Below are positions 28,406 to 37,908 of a stretch of 64,000 bases of DNA, one piece after another. The translations under genes and the position numbers were made by a program. The stretch is from positions 206,147-270,146 of the forward strand of contig CANJVU010000001.1 of NCBI GenBank assembly GCA_947478525.1, read 5' to 3'. Each line of letters begins with the position of its first letter. Positions within the stretch are counted from its first letter, which is position 1. Under the pieces are notes generated by a model. The model ran no database searches. It worked only from the letters and a program-made list of their open reading frames with translations, and was not told the origin of the DNA. The stretch is from Thiotrichales bacterium. Its GTDB lineage: Bacteria > Pseudomonadota > Gammaproteobacteria > Francisellales > CACEW01.

Positions 28406-28999
28406 ATGAATAGATGCGCTGGGGCAATACTGGGGTTGACACTCGGCGGTCTCCTATTACTACAAGGGTGTATTCCCGTGATGATCGCGGGGGCCGGCGT
28501 TGCGGGCACTTCGATTGCCGGCAACAATCTGCCCACCACGGTGCAACTGGATGACTCCGCATTGCGGCTTAAAGCCATTAATGCACTGAACCAGTACCCA
28601 GACCTTGCCGCCACCAGTAATATCGAAGTCACGGTCTTTAACAAAATCGCGTTGCTATTAGGCCAAGTACCCGACCAACAAACCAGCGATAAAGTCGCTG
28701 CAACTATTGGTCAAGTTAACGGCATCCAGATGGTTTACAACCAACTCACCATCGGCACTCGCGCAACATTTACCACGTTTAGCGATGACGCGATCATCAC
28801 CACCCGCGTCAAAAGCAATTTTATTGGCCACGTCAACCCCCTGAACTTTAAAGTCATTACCGAACAAGGCGTCGTGTATTTATTAGCCATCACCACAGAA
28901 AGCACCGGCGAAGAAGCGGCGCAAATCGCCAGCCGCACCAAAGGCGTGAAAAAAGTGGTGGAGGCGTATTGGTATATTATTCCGGAAACACAGTCATAG
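28406..28999 (+). CDS. BON-domain lipoprotein (DolP/YraP type)
   Basis: 197 residues. Lipobox LLQGC (Cys22), a Gly/Ala stretch, then two BON domains (about 45-115 and 122-192: ALRLKAINALNQYP...VTVFNKIALLLGQVPD and DDAIITTRVKSNFIGH...VITEQGVVYLLAI). DolP supports outer membrane integrity and BamA function, which fits neighbouring bamC. Its 3' end overlaps the convergent helicase-type gene by 23 bases. Confidence 0.88.
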   Translation: MNRCAGAILGLTLGGLLLLQGCIPVMIAGAGVAGTSIAGNNLPTTVQLDDSALRLKAINALNQYPDLAATSNIEVTVFNKIALLLGQVPDQQTSDKVAATIGQVNGIQMVYNQLTIGTRATFTTFSDDAIITTRVKSNFIGHVNPLNFKVITEQGVVYLLAITTESTGEEAAQIASRTKGVKKVVEAYWYIIPETQS

Positions 29000-31900
29000 C
29001 GCTCTGCCCATGAGGCAATACAGCACTCTCAGCAGCGCTGCTCATGGTCGCACTCAGAAAAGGCATTGGCTGGTAACGCTTAACCGGCCTGACATCATCA
29101 CCCACGGTCGGATGTTCGTCTCTTTTTTTAGATTCATCAACAGTAACGTATTCAGCAGCAGAAGCAGCTGCCATGGTCACCGGTCTGGATTTCAACCCCG
29201 TCGCTAACTGCGCTTTAAAAGCTGGATGCAAATGAGGCTCTGCTTCTTTATCGTAACACCCTCTGCCCAAGTGAGGTCCATCAATACCTAATCCTTTGAT
29301 ATTGCAATTCGCGAATCCAATGAACAACCCCACTTTATGATCCCCTTGACGATAAGCACGACCTGCGCGTTGCACCACGTCATCGGCATATTGGCTTTTG
29401 GTTAAACACATCACCCACGCAACACGACCAGAACTAAACCCAATCTTCAACTGATCCACCACCACCAAAACCTCAGTAAGGCCACCACTTTTAAATCGTT
29501 TTAATGCAAGCTTACTGTTTTTATCATCTTCACTGTGAATGGCACTGGCAGCCATTCCATTTTTTTGGAGACGTTCTGCAAGTGCATTGGCTATTGCAAT
29601 AGATCTCACATAAATAATCCCACAACTTTCTTTAAGAAAGCGGCCATCTGGCAACAATATTGTGCTTAAATGAACCGCAATATGCTCTATGCACTTTTCC
29701 TCTCTTTTCTTAGAATAGTTTTTTTTAAAAGTCAATACTACCGCCGGGGGTAGCACTGCAGGCTCACTACTGACCGCATCACGCCGGCTGAATCTGAAGA
29801 TAGGAACTTCTTTTTCCCCAGGCGTAGCAGTTAATGAAAATAAAGTCGCTTCCGAACAAAAACGTCTTGTTTTGGCTTTTGTACCTTGCTTTAAATGCGC
29901 CTCGTCAAAGACAATCAGGGGAGATCTCTGCAAAAAGCTAGCCACGCTTGAAGCAGCAGAATCAGCTGCGCTTTCTGCAGAATCATCCACCAATTTAGAA
30001 AAACTGGCATCACACATAATCACAATGCCGCCCTTTTGCGCAGAAGATTGACGCGAGAAATTAGCAAGCGTAACGGCGCGTGTCACATCAGACATCACCG
30101 ATATAATGCGCTTTAAACCAAAGCGATCTGATTCCAATTTAAGCGTTTGAAAGTCCTGATAAGCTTGCTCCACTAAATCTTGCGTAGGCGCAATCAATAA
30201 GATAGAGGGCCCCTGTGGACCATAATATAAGCGCGTTAACACCAATAAAGCCATTTCCAAAAAAGTTTTACCACACCCGGTGGCCAGCATTACCAAACTG
30301 TCTACTTTTTTATACTCTACAAATGCCTGCAGCGCATCTAACTGATACTCTCTTAAACGTAACAACCCCCCTACGGACTCACGATGTTCTGTCATTAGGC
30401 GACTTAAATAATCAAAAAACCCTTCTCGACTTGGTGCTGCACTTTCTTCCACTGAGGGATGGAGAACGGATAGATCACGCGCGCCCGCGGTATCAACGCC
30501 ACGGGCTCTGGCGTTTCTGGCATACAGATCAGTACGTTGATATTGCGTGACCCGTTGACGCGACTCTTCTACGGTTTGGCCGGCAGAATTGCCAAGGTCT
30601 TCTAAAGCCGCTTGATATTCCGGGCGATATAATCGCAAAAGCTCTGGTGAAACATGTGACCTCCACTCTATCGTTTTTTGCAAAGGATTTGCCGCAGCAG
30701 CACTGGTTTTTTTAAACATACTTCTCTGTGCCGCTGAGCGATCCAGCAATACGGCATTTTTGGGGAATATGCCAAAGCCTTCATCGGGGAAAACTTTTTC
30801 CCACACAAATTGCATAAAATAATCTTCCAGCAATGCTCGCTCTAAAGGCACTGGGAACATAAAATTAAAGGCCTCTGGTACCGTAGGAAACCGAGTTTTT
30901 AGTTTGGCGATATTTAAGCAAAAAAATTTATCTCCCGGGCGCCGAGCACTTCTTACTTTGTCAAAACTCATTGCGGTTTCAATGGCTTGACTGGCCAAAT
31001 CGCCCATCAGCTCAACCAACCCTCGAAAAGGCTTATCCCCAAGCTCAGCAAAATGAATACTTTTAATATTATCATCGGTGACAAAACAATGTGAAATGCC
31101 TAAATGGTATGCCGCAATAAAACCCGCCAAACGCCTCGGCACCAAAGCCATTGGATCGTAAGGACTACCGTTCACACTTAATGATTTTATCACCAGAACA
31201 CCACAATACTCAGGTATTTTAGAGTGAATATCAGAGTACTCCGCTTCCGTCACCACCAACACTGGCCGCAAGCCAACGTCTACTGGGGAAATATGCGCCC
31301 CCAACTTGCGACCGGCAAAAACAAAAACATAGTGGTCAGCCGCGTCTCCGGTAACCGGCGGCCTCCACTGCAAATCATATTGAAACACGCCCGCATTCCA
31401 CTGCCATGGTATTTCTTCTCTTTCAACGCTAACTTCTGGCAATTCACTCAGCACTTGAAAGGTTACCCGTTGCAGCATCTCGGTTACAATGGCTATAAAT
31501 TCTTTTGGTTCTTCATCCTCTTCATCTCGGCCACAATACGTTTTGCACTCACGAATGCCTGGCACCAGCATTTCCAAATATTTCGTATTGAGTGGCACAG
31601 CAATTTTCAAAGTGGCTGATTTTTTAGGGGGTAATACTTCTGTTGGAGTTGGAGCTGACGGAGCTACAGCGGCAATAGCTTCTGTGGCAACAACCTCAAC
31701 CACATCGTCTTGCCTATCGTCTGGTGGCTGAGGCGCAGGCTCTGCAATAATGACTGGCGCCTTAGGAAGTACTGTTAATATTGCCCTAGATCTTCCTGCA
31801 ATCTCTGAGTCACTGCCTGCTGACAACTTCTCTAACAAAGGGTTTAACACTTGAACGGTGTCAATATCTGCAAAAATAAGCGCATGATTTTCAGGGTTTC

Positions 31901-32459
31901 GAGTTAAGTAATCCATGATTCTTAAAGCGCTTTTCTTAAGCTCAGTGTTTTCACTTTCCAGCAAACTCGCTATGGTTCTAAAGCCACCTGAAACAATCAT
32001 TGCCTCATAGTGCGCTTGACTACTATCCTTCGCCAAAACCACTAAGGCAGACGCCGCTGACCTTTTAATTTCATCTGCTTTTTCGCTAGAATCCTGAAGT
32101 AGACTCACTAACACAGGTACCGTTTCTATTTTAACTTTACGCGCCTTGCTTGCATACGGCAAGATGATACGCCCCAAAGTATCTGCTGCTCGGCCTCTTA
32201 TTTCAGGGCTTAGATCAACCAGTAATTTCTCTAACGATTGAACTGCTTCTACTGGAACTTTCTTTGCAGTATCAGCATCACGACAAAAGTAATCCAATGC
32301 TCTTATGGCATTGGCTTTAATAGTCAAATCAATATTATTCAAGAAAAACAAAAGCGCTGGAAAGATCTGTTTGAAATCTATCTCTTTGTATCTTTCGGGC
32401 TTCTGCGCAACTTTAATCAACCACTCCGTGGCTTTAAGCGGCTCAAGTCCAGTAAGCAT
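28977..32459 (-). CDS. Giant HEAT/ARM - glycosyltransferase-like - SF2 helicase protein (putative effector)
   Basis: 1160 residues, in three parts. Residues about 1-235 are alpha-helical HEAT/ARM repeats (IKANAIRALDYFCR, IRGRAADTLGRII, IKRSAASALVVLA, LKKSALRIMDYL). After a Pro/Ala linker, 283-560 form an alpha/beta region containing RPVLVVTEAEY (398-408), PRRLAGFIAAYHLG (441-454) and T461-D-D-N-I; this order of a Glu-Tyr step, an Arg-rich helix and an Asp-Asp-Asn metal motif resembles the GT-A glycosyltransferase domain of GREB1 and TET/JBP-associated proteins (my recollection of the family, not a search). Residues 695-1060 are an SF2 helicase: Q-loop RLREYQLDAL, ATGCGKT (726-732), DEAH (852-855), LTATP (876-880) and QRAGRAYR (1030-1037). 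It starts 25 bases after the OTU gene with AAGGAG in front, so they form an operon. No signal peptide is present, as for type IV secretion substrates. Modification of host nuclear protein or DNA is speculative; a defence helicase is the alternative. Confidence 0.7.
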   Translation of the reverse strand: MLTGLEPLKATEWLIKVAQKPERYKEIDFKQIFPALLFFLNNIDLTIKANAIRALDYFCRDADTAKKVPVEAVQSLEKLLVDLSPEIRGRAADTLGRIILPYASKARKVKIETVPVLVSLLQDSSEKADEIKRSAASALVVLAKDSSQAHYEAMIVSGGFRTIASLLESENTELKKSALRIMDYLTRNPENHALIFADIDTVQVLNPLLEKLSAGSDSEIAGRSRAILTVLPKAPVIIAEPAPQPPDDRQDDVVEVVATEAIAAVAPSAPTPTEVLPPKKSATLKIAVPLNTKYLEMLVPGIRECKTYCGRDEEDEEPKEFIAIVTEMLQRVTFQVLSELPEVSVEREEIPWQWNAGVFQYDLQWRPPVTGDAADHYVFVFAGRKLGAHISPVDVGLRPVLVVTEAEYSDIHSKIPEYCGVLVIKSLSVNGSPYDPMALVPRRLAGFIAAYHLGISHCFVTDDNIKSIHFAELGDKPFRGLVELMGDLASQAIETAMSFDKVRSARRPGDKFFCLNIAKLKTRFPTVPEAFNFMFPVPLERALLEDYFMQFVWEKVFPDEGFGIFPKNAVLLDRSAAQRSMFKKTSAAAANPLQKTIEWRSHVSPELLRLYRPEYQAALEDLGNSAGQTVEESRQRVTQYQRTDLYARNARARGVDTAGARDLSVLHPSVEESAAPSREGFFDYLSRLMTEHRESVGGLLRLREYQLDALQAFVEYKKVDSLVMLATGCGKTFLEMALLVLTRLYYGPQGPSILLIAPTQDLVEQAYQDFQTLKLESDRFGLKRIISVMSDVTRAVTLANFSRQSSAQKGGIVIMCDASFSKLVDDSAESAADSAASSVASFLQRSPLIVFDEAHLKQGTKAKTRRFCSEATLFSLTATPGEKEVPIFRFSRRDAVSSEPAVLPPAVVLTFKKNYSKKREEKCIEHIAVHLSTILLPDGRFLKESCGIIYVRSIAIANALAERLQKNGMAASAIHSEDDKNSKLALKRFKSGGLTEVLVVVDQLKIGFSSGRVAWVMCLTKSQYADDVVQRAGRAYRQGDHKVGLFIGFANCNIKGLGIDGPHLGRGCYDKEAEPHLHPAFKAQLATGLKSRPVTMAAASAAEYVTVDESKKRDEHPTVGDDVRPVKRYQPMPFLSATMSSAAESAVLPHGQSAMTVFPE

Positions 32460-32484
32460 TAAAACTCCTTAAACCTCTTGATAG

Positions 32485-35400
32485 TTATCCATATGAATTC
32501 CCCCCGACACGGGTTTTTTCACTTGCTCCGGAAACCGACGCCAGCACAGAACCACTTATAGGCAATGCAAATTTAGGAGGAAGAATATGTCGCAGCTGCT
32601 CTTTTACAAGCCGCAATTTAGCATCACGACTTGCCACACGAAAATTATTTGAATCATATAAAGTACAAACAGAAAACGCTTTCTGAGCATCTTCTTTGAG
32701 ATAACGATCAAACTCTGTAACTGCTAGTCTATTACTTTGAGAAAAATTTTTAACTGCAACCTCATATAACTCGCAAAGTTTTGATAAGGCGATAACATAA
32801 CCATAAAGTAAGTCACCATATTTTGTTAACCGAACTACCTCTGTAGGAGCAAATTTATTTTGCATAATCTTTCGATCAAGATCGCGATCACGAGGGATTT
32901 TATCAATTTTGTCTCTCAAGGAACTCATTTGCCTACCAACATCAGCAAAAAATTGCTCAACCAATTCGAAGCTTTCCTTTATACCGTTGTATGTGATGGC
33001 AAAACTCTCCTCAATTTTAGCAACACGTAATATGTCACCCGCTTTATCAGGACTATCTGCGCTAACAGCACTTTCAAGCCATAATGGTACAAGCGAACCG
33101 TCGTGCTCGTCTTGTTGAGATGCCAGCACATCTTTTTCAGGAGAGACAGGGGTTGAATGTTCACCATCCATTGATCCAACCACTCCTAGTTTAATTGGCG
33201 ACTGATCTTGAAGTGCTATACTAGCAAAAGGTATCGAAGAAGGTGTTAAAGAGGGCTTACCGATCTCTATTACCTTTTTTTCTTTTGGAGTATCTAAAGG
33301 TGGCTGTTTTTCTGAAGCAGGCATATTTTCACCTAAATCAGCTTCTCCTTCACTAGAAGTAGCCTGTTTTTGTAGGCTTTTTATTTTTTTATTTAACTTC
33401 AAACATTTTTCCCACAACTGTTTGCTTTTTTCTGGATCTTTTTCTAATTTCGCAATTCCTTCTGTAGCCATTAGTTTTGAAAGCAATCGATTCAAATCAT
33501 CACTTCGAGAGGTAAATGAAGAACCTCCGATTGAAGTTCGTCCCGTGAACGCAGGAGATAAAAATCCTGGAGCTGAAGCTGCATCGGCATGTTCCACCGC
33601 CACAGAAGTACCAGTACTATCGCAAAGAGGCGAAGAAACTGGCAAAAAAGAGGTATCTATTCTTGTCAATCCAGGCGGTTTTCCAGGTAGTGGTGAGATA
33701 GGCGCATCATCAACCGAGACACCTTCTCTTAATTTTTCTAAACGACCAGAGAAAACACCCGTTTCAGCTTCACCACCATTCAATCGATCTATTTGTTCAA
33801 TTTGCTGAGGAGTTGGATTAATAATCAACGCATCAAAATGATTCAACTGCCCACCATTACCCGATAAATCAACACGATGTGTGCTTACATGCGCTAAAAA
33901 AACCGTTGCAGTAGGCTCACCATCCCCTTGATATATTCTTTCGTAAGTAGGCTCTAGGTTAAAAACTCCGTCTTGCTGAGCGTAATACTGAAATGCAATA
34001 TTAAAATGCCGAGAAACAAAATTAAAATGGGCGTCAAACATATAATAGCCAGCACTTTTAAACTTTATTTTCCAATCGTCTAAACCATCAGCAGTAAAAA
34101 TCTCTGCAATTAACGGATCTACTGCTTCTTTGCTGTTCCACTGTTCTTCAATCAGCGCTATAAAAGATTCTCGAGTAAACGGGCCAGGTAAACTTTCACT
34201 TTTACCTTGTAGCGCAAGTGACAATCGCGTTGCGGTAAAACCGCAATTGCCGTCTGGATAAGCATGAGCCACGCTACACGCTTGTTGAGCATCATCGATT
34301 TGCACTGTCCTGATACTTCTCTGTGAATTTAAAGCCGCTTGATTAAGCTCAACCTCTTCTTGCATGGAAAGGCTTTCAGGAGGTGGAACTATAGCCGCTG
34401 GTGCTGGTACTGGTGGTGGTGGGGCTGGAGCCAATGCATCGGCTGAAGATTTTTCTAAATATGCATTGCCCCATTCAAGCAATTTTGCAAGTGTTAACAT
34501 TCTATTGTTTATTTTTTTAAGTTTTTGCTCTATCAAGTCACGAAGGGGTTGATGCCAAAGCGGTAGATCTTCACTCAAAAACCTAACCACTCTAGCCAAA
34601 TATTCCTGAGCATCGCGATTATCAGAACTCATTTTGGCTGAGTCATCCAAGGCTGGGTTTAATTTTTTCGCATATTCAACCAATTGATTATTAAGCTCAA
34701 TAAAATCCCTGTCACGTCCAGGCTTAAGATTTTCATTGCCAATTTTTTCGGCATACCAATTTTTAAGTTGCAATGCCATTTCATTGAGCACCGCACTCAT
34801 TTTTGGACCTCCCAGCATACTCAAACTAGCCCATGTTAACGGAGAACGCTCTGACAACTGCATTACTTCAACTTTACTTTCCTCTAAAGGACCACTAGGC
34901 TTTACAAACGGCTCCGAAGCAATTAAAGATGACGGTGTTGCACTCCTCCCTCCTGGAACAACTTCTCCAACAGCAACCGCAATTACCGCAGGATCAACAA
35001 CAGTTTCTCCTGGCATGGCCACATCCGTATCTGTGGCAGGCACCGGCACTAAATCTTCAGCGGGAACTACCGCAACAGAACCACTTGGTTGAACTTCAAC
35101 TGCTCCTGGCGACTCATGTTCAGAAGGCACGCCAATATTTGGTTTGTTTCCTGCTGCAGATCGATCAATAGCGCCTGAGCCTCTTATTTTGTCTTCTGGT
35201 TGGCTAAAATAATTTTCATCCTTTGATAATGCATACAATTTTTGCATTAACGCTTTATCCTCTGACGAATCACTGTGACCAATATTGGCTAATAGCTTAT
35301 CCAGGTCAATTGCTTCTTTATAACAAGCAACTTCACCAAGCGCTATTTTGCAAGCCAGCTCTTTGCTTGCCTTTTCTGACTCACCTTTAGATTTACAGTA

Positions 35401-36492
35401 TGTAAATGCCCTGATAAGCATAAATTCACATCGTTCTTTTGGATTAATTAAGCTTCTTTTTTTAATTGCATCCCTGTAGTTTGTATTACATGCCAACGCT
35501 TCATTATAAGCTTTAGAGTCCTTTGCTTTAAAAGTTTCACGCAACTTTACTAAATACTTTGGATCGCTTAGTTTTTTCGGTTTTATTATGTGCGATTGAA
35601 CATAAGGCGCAGGACTACGAATAACAACGGCAGGAGATTGTAATGTTGGTACATTAATCTCCAAATCGGAATCATCATCAATAACAATAGTATTCGCGAA
35701 CTGATTCAGTTTTTGTTTTTGCAAGGGTGCTTCATCTTCAGGTTCATCATCTGACTTATGTTTTTTAAAAGGTGGTTCATTTTCAGAAGTATCGTTCGCC
35801 TTTATTAAGTCCACTGGCGGTTTTTCTATAGTAGTTTGAAGACTAGACTCAGACGGTGCTGGTAAGGGAACTTTAGGCGTTGTAATTTCACCCGCCACTA
35901 CTCGATCAAGCAAAGATCTTAGCGGCTCAACAGGCTGAGCTGCCGGTTCTTCTGTTTCAATAACTTCCCCTTCTTCAGGTTCCCCAACTGGAAAATTTGA
36001 ATTTAAAGTTGCGCCCATCGATACCTCTGATAAAAAAAACTCTAGATTTGTGGAACCTAGCTTTCGAAACGGTAAATCAATAGGATTACCCTTTTCTAAT
36101 TCCTCTAAAATTTTCACTTGCTGCTTCGATAGCATCCTAACAGGATATTCTTTAAAAAATTCACAAAACAACTCATGCGACTCTTTTGATTGGTTATCTT
36201 TAAAGAAATAGTATGCTTTTTGCAACAACGCATGCGAACGTAAATGATGCTCTGATTGAGTAATATATCTATCCGTTAACTCGAATAATTCTTTATGAGG
36301 CGCAGAAAAATTGCGATACAAGTACTCACAATACACTCCAAAAAGTATAGGGGCTCGACTGGGGTTTCCAACACGAAGCCACAAGGCATCTATAATTTCT
36401 TTCGCTTCGGATAGTTTATTTCTACTCATTAAAGCGATTATTTGTTCAATTTGAGCTTTATCCCCTGGCAACCGACTCGTTCCATGCAACAT
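32485..36492 (-). CDS. Large OTU-type cysteine protease with SUMO-interaction-like motif (putative effector)
   Basis: 1335 residues, no signal peptide or membrane segment. Helical, TPR-like N-terminus (about 10-140), then a disordered acidic stretch carrying a basic cluster KKHK (243-246) with KQK 12 residues on, and I269-V-I-D-D-D-S-D (hydrophobic triplet plus acidic run), which fits a SUMO-interacting motif. A helical block lies at 310-430, a Pro/Val linker follows, and helices at 560-680. The OTU domain spans about 740-895: PDGNCGFTATRLSL with catalytic D747 and C750, and NHFDALII with H885. The C-terminal part has further helices (1000-1045, 1160-1300). OTU enzymes cleave ubiquitin chains. 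First gene of the operon; GGGGGAG stands seven bases before ATG. It is read as an effector by inference from its eukaryote-like content. Confidence 0.75.
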   Translation of the reverse strand: MLHGTSRLPGDKAQIEQIIALMSRNKLSEAKEIIDALWLRVGNPSRAPILFGVYCEYLYRNFSAPHKELFELTDRYITQSEHHLRSHALLQKAYYFFKDNQSKESHELFCEFFKEYPVRMLSKQQVKILEELEKGNPIDLPFRKLGSTNLEFFLSEVSMGATLNSNFPVGEPEEGEVIETEEPAAQPVEPLRSLLDRVVAGEITTPKVPLPAPSESSLQTTIEKPPVDLIKANDTSENEPPFKKHKSDDEPEDEAPLQKQKLNQFANTIVIDDDSDLEINVPTLQSPAVVIRSPAPYVQSHIIKPKKLSDPKYLVKLRETFKAKDSKAYNEALACNTNYRDAIKKRSLINPKERCEFMLIRAFTYCKSKGESEKASKELACKIALGEVACYKEAIDLDKLLANIGHSDSSEDKALMQKLYALSKDENYFSQPEDKIRGSGAIDRSAAGNKPNIGVPSEHESPGAVEVQPSGSVAVVPAEDLVPVPATDTDVAMPGETVVDPAVIAVAVGEVVPGGRSATPSSLIASEPFVKPSGPLEESKVEVMQLSERSPLTWASLSMLGGPKMSAVLNEMALQLKNWYAEKIGNENLKPGRDRDFIELNNQLVEYAKKLNPALDDSAKMSSDNRDAQEYLARVVRFLSEDLPLWHQPLRDLIEQKLKKINNRMLTLAKLLEWGNAYLEKSSADALAPAPPPPVPAPAAIVPPPESLSMQEEVELNQAALNSQRSIRTVQIDDAQQACSVAHAYPDGNCGFTATRLSLALQGKSESLPGPFTRESFIALIEEQWNSKEAVDPLIAEIFTADGLDDWKIKFKSAGYYMFDAHFNFVSRHFNIAFQYYAQQDGVFNLEPTYERIYQGDGEPTATVFLAHVSTHRVDLSGNGGQLNHFDALIINPTPQQIEQIDRLNGGEAETGVFSGRLEKLREGVSVDDAPISPLPGKPPGLTRIDTSFLPVSSPLCDSTGTSVAVEHADAASAPGFLSPAFTGRTSIGGSSFTSRSDDLNRLLSKLMATEGIAKLEKDPEKSKQLWEKCLKLNKKIKSLQKQATSSEGEADLGENMPASEKQPPLDTPKEKKVIEIGKPSLTPSSIPFASIALQDQSPIKLGVVGSMDGEHSTPVSPEKDVLASQQDEHDGSLVPLWLESAVSADSPDKAGDILRVAKIEESFAITYNGIKESFELVEQFFADVGRQMSSLRDKIDKIPRDRDLDRKIMQNKFAPTEVVRLTKYGDLLYGYVIALSKLCELYEVAVKNFSQSNRLAVTEFDRYLKEDAQKAFSVCTLYDSNNFRVASRDAKLRLVKEQLRHILPPKFALPISGSVLASVSGASEKTRVGGNSYG

Positions 36493-36778
36493 ATTCTACT
36501 CCCCCTACTCGTGAAAGGTGACAGTGTACTACAAGAGGAAAACAAAAAATAATAATATTATATATTTTTTTTACAGATATTTATAATACCCACCTGATGT
36601 TTTTTTCATAAAATATTGATTAATAATAATTTTTTATTATTTTTATTTTCTGCTTTTAGGCGATATTTGCAACCCATTGATTTAATTGTAATTTTTTTAT
36701 TCCGATTGCAAATTTAGTGGGTTAAAATACCACAACACACTGATTTAATTGAGAATAATTTAATTCCCGACAAAGCGG
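36493..36778. other. AT-rich leader of the effector operon
   Basis: 286 bases, very A/T-rich, between rluD and the OTU gene (both on the minus strand). No reading frame is credible. Several TATAAT-like boxes exist (for example around 36558-36565 on the minus strand), and the promoter of the effector operon should lie here. A pair of TTTAAT boxes occurs around 36743-36763. Confidence 0.5.
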
Positions 36779-37807
36779 CTACTCATACACCCACACACAC
36801 TCCGCCTGATCATCATCGGGATCATAATCATCGTCTTCACTGGCCAAGCCAGCGTTGATTTCCAGCAGGCGTTGCAAATATCTCATATCTTGTGGCACCG
36901 AAGTTTTCCATGACATGATTTCATGCGTGGTGGGATGCTCTAAGGTCAGTTGATAGGCGTGTAATGCCTGACGTTTAAACGCGCGCAACTCATCGATTAA
37001 TTCTTCAGAGGCACCTTTGGGTAAAACCAGCCGTGCGCCATACAAGGGGTCACCCAGCACTGGATAACCGATATGCGACAAATGCACGCGGATCTGGTGG
37101 GTACGGCCGGTTTCAATTTGTACGCGCACGCGAGTATAACTGCCGTAGCGCTGTAATACTTTGACACGACTGAGCGCTGGTTTGCCATAGCCTTCTGGCG
37201 CGATGGCCATTTTGGTGCGTTGTTTAGGGTGACGGCTCATCGGTTTGTCGATGGTACGCCCAGCAATCATATCGCCAACGACGATGGCTTCATACTCGCG
37301 TTTGATTTTTCGATCCTGCAACTGCGCCACCAGCCAAGTTTGCGCGGCCATGGTTTTGGCGACCACCATTACGCCGGTGGTGTCTTTATCTAAGCGATGC
37401 ACAATGCCACCACGCGCCAATTGTGATACTTCAGGTGTACGACTTAACAAGGCATTGAGCAAGGTACCATCGGGATTGCCGGCACCTGGGTGTACCACCA
37501 AGCCTGCGTGTTTGTTCAGTACCATAATATCCGCATCTTCATACAGGATATTCAAATCAATATCCTGCGCTTCATTGGTGGTGACTTCTTCCAAATCCAC
37601 CGAAACCACAATGCTTTCACCACTTTGCACTTTGTCTTTGGCACGCCACACTTTGCCATCGACCAATACTGCGCCCTGCTTCAGCCATTTTTGTAAGGCT
37701 GAACGTGAATAATCGGGAAATAATTCTGCCAGCACTTGGTCCAGGCGCATGCCAAAACAGTGGTCCGGGATGGTGTGTGTCAGATCAATATGGGTGGTTT
37801 TCATCAT
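36779..37807 (-). CDS. rluD: 23S rRNA pseudouridine synthase RluD
   Basis: 342 residues. S4 RNA-binding domain (about 18-75: MRLDQVLAELFPDYSRSALQKWLKQG) followed by the RluA-type catalytic domain with HRLDKDTTG (catalytic Asp near 141) and TGRTHQIRVHL. It makes pseudouridines 1911, 1915 and 1917 in helix 69. An acidic tail (DDDYDPDDDQ) extends the C-terminus. rluD is divergent from bamD, as in many gammaproteobacteria. Confidence 0.95.
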   Translation of the reverse strand: MMKTTHIDLTHTIPDHCFGMRLDQVLAELFPDYSRSALQKWLKQGAVLVDGKVWRAKDKVQSGESIVVSVDLEEVTTNEAQDIDLNILYEDADIMVLNKHAGLVVHPGAGNPDGTLLNALLSRTPEVSQLARGGIVHRLDKDTTGVMVVAKTMAAQTWLVAQLQDRKIKREYEAIVVGDMIAGRTIDKPMSRHPKQRTKMAIAPEGYGKPALSRVKVLQRYGSYTRVRVQIETGRTHQIRVHLSHIGYPVLGDPLYGARLVLPKGASEELIDELRAFKRQALHAYQLTLEHPTTHEIMSWKTSVPQDMRYLQRLLEINAGLASEDDDYDPDDDQAECVWVYE

Positions 37808-37908
37808 GGCTCTCTACATTCAACAATATTCGATTTTAATGGATCTCTCGACCTTAAGCCACAATAAAGGTAAACTATGCGCAAATCATTTATTAAAGAG
37901 TGTATATT

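Noticed and set aside
36743..36763. Pair of TTTAAT boxes upstream of the OTU gene, considered as a PmrA-type site
   Set aside because: The spacing between the two boxes does not match the short direct-repeat period expected for PmrA, and the region is so A/T-rich that such boxes occur by chance.
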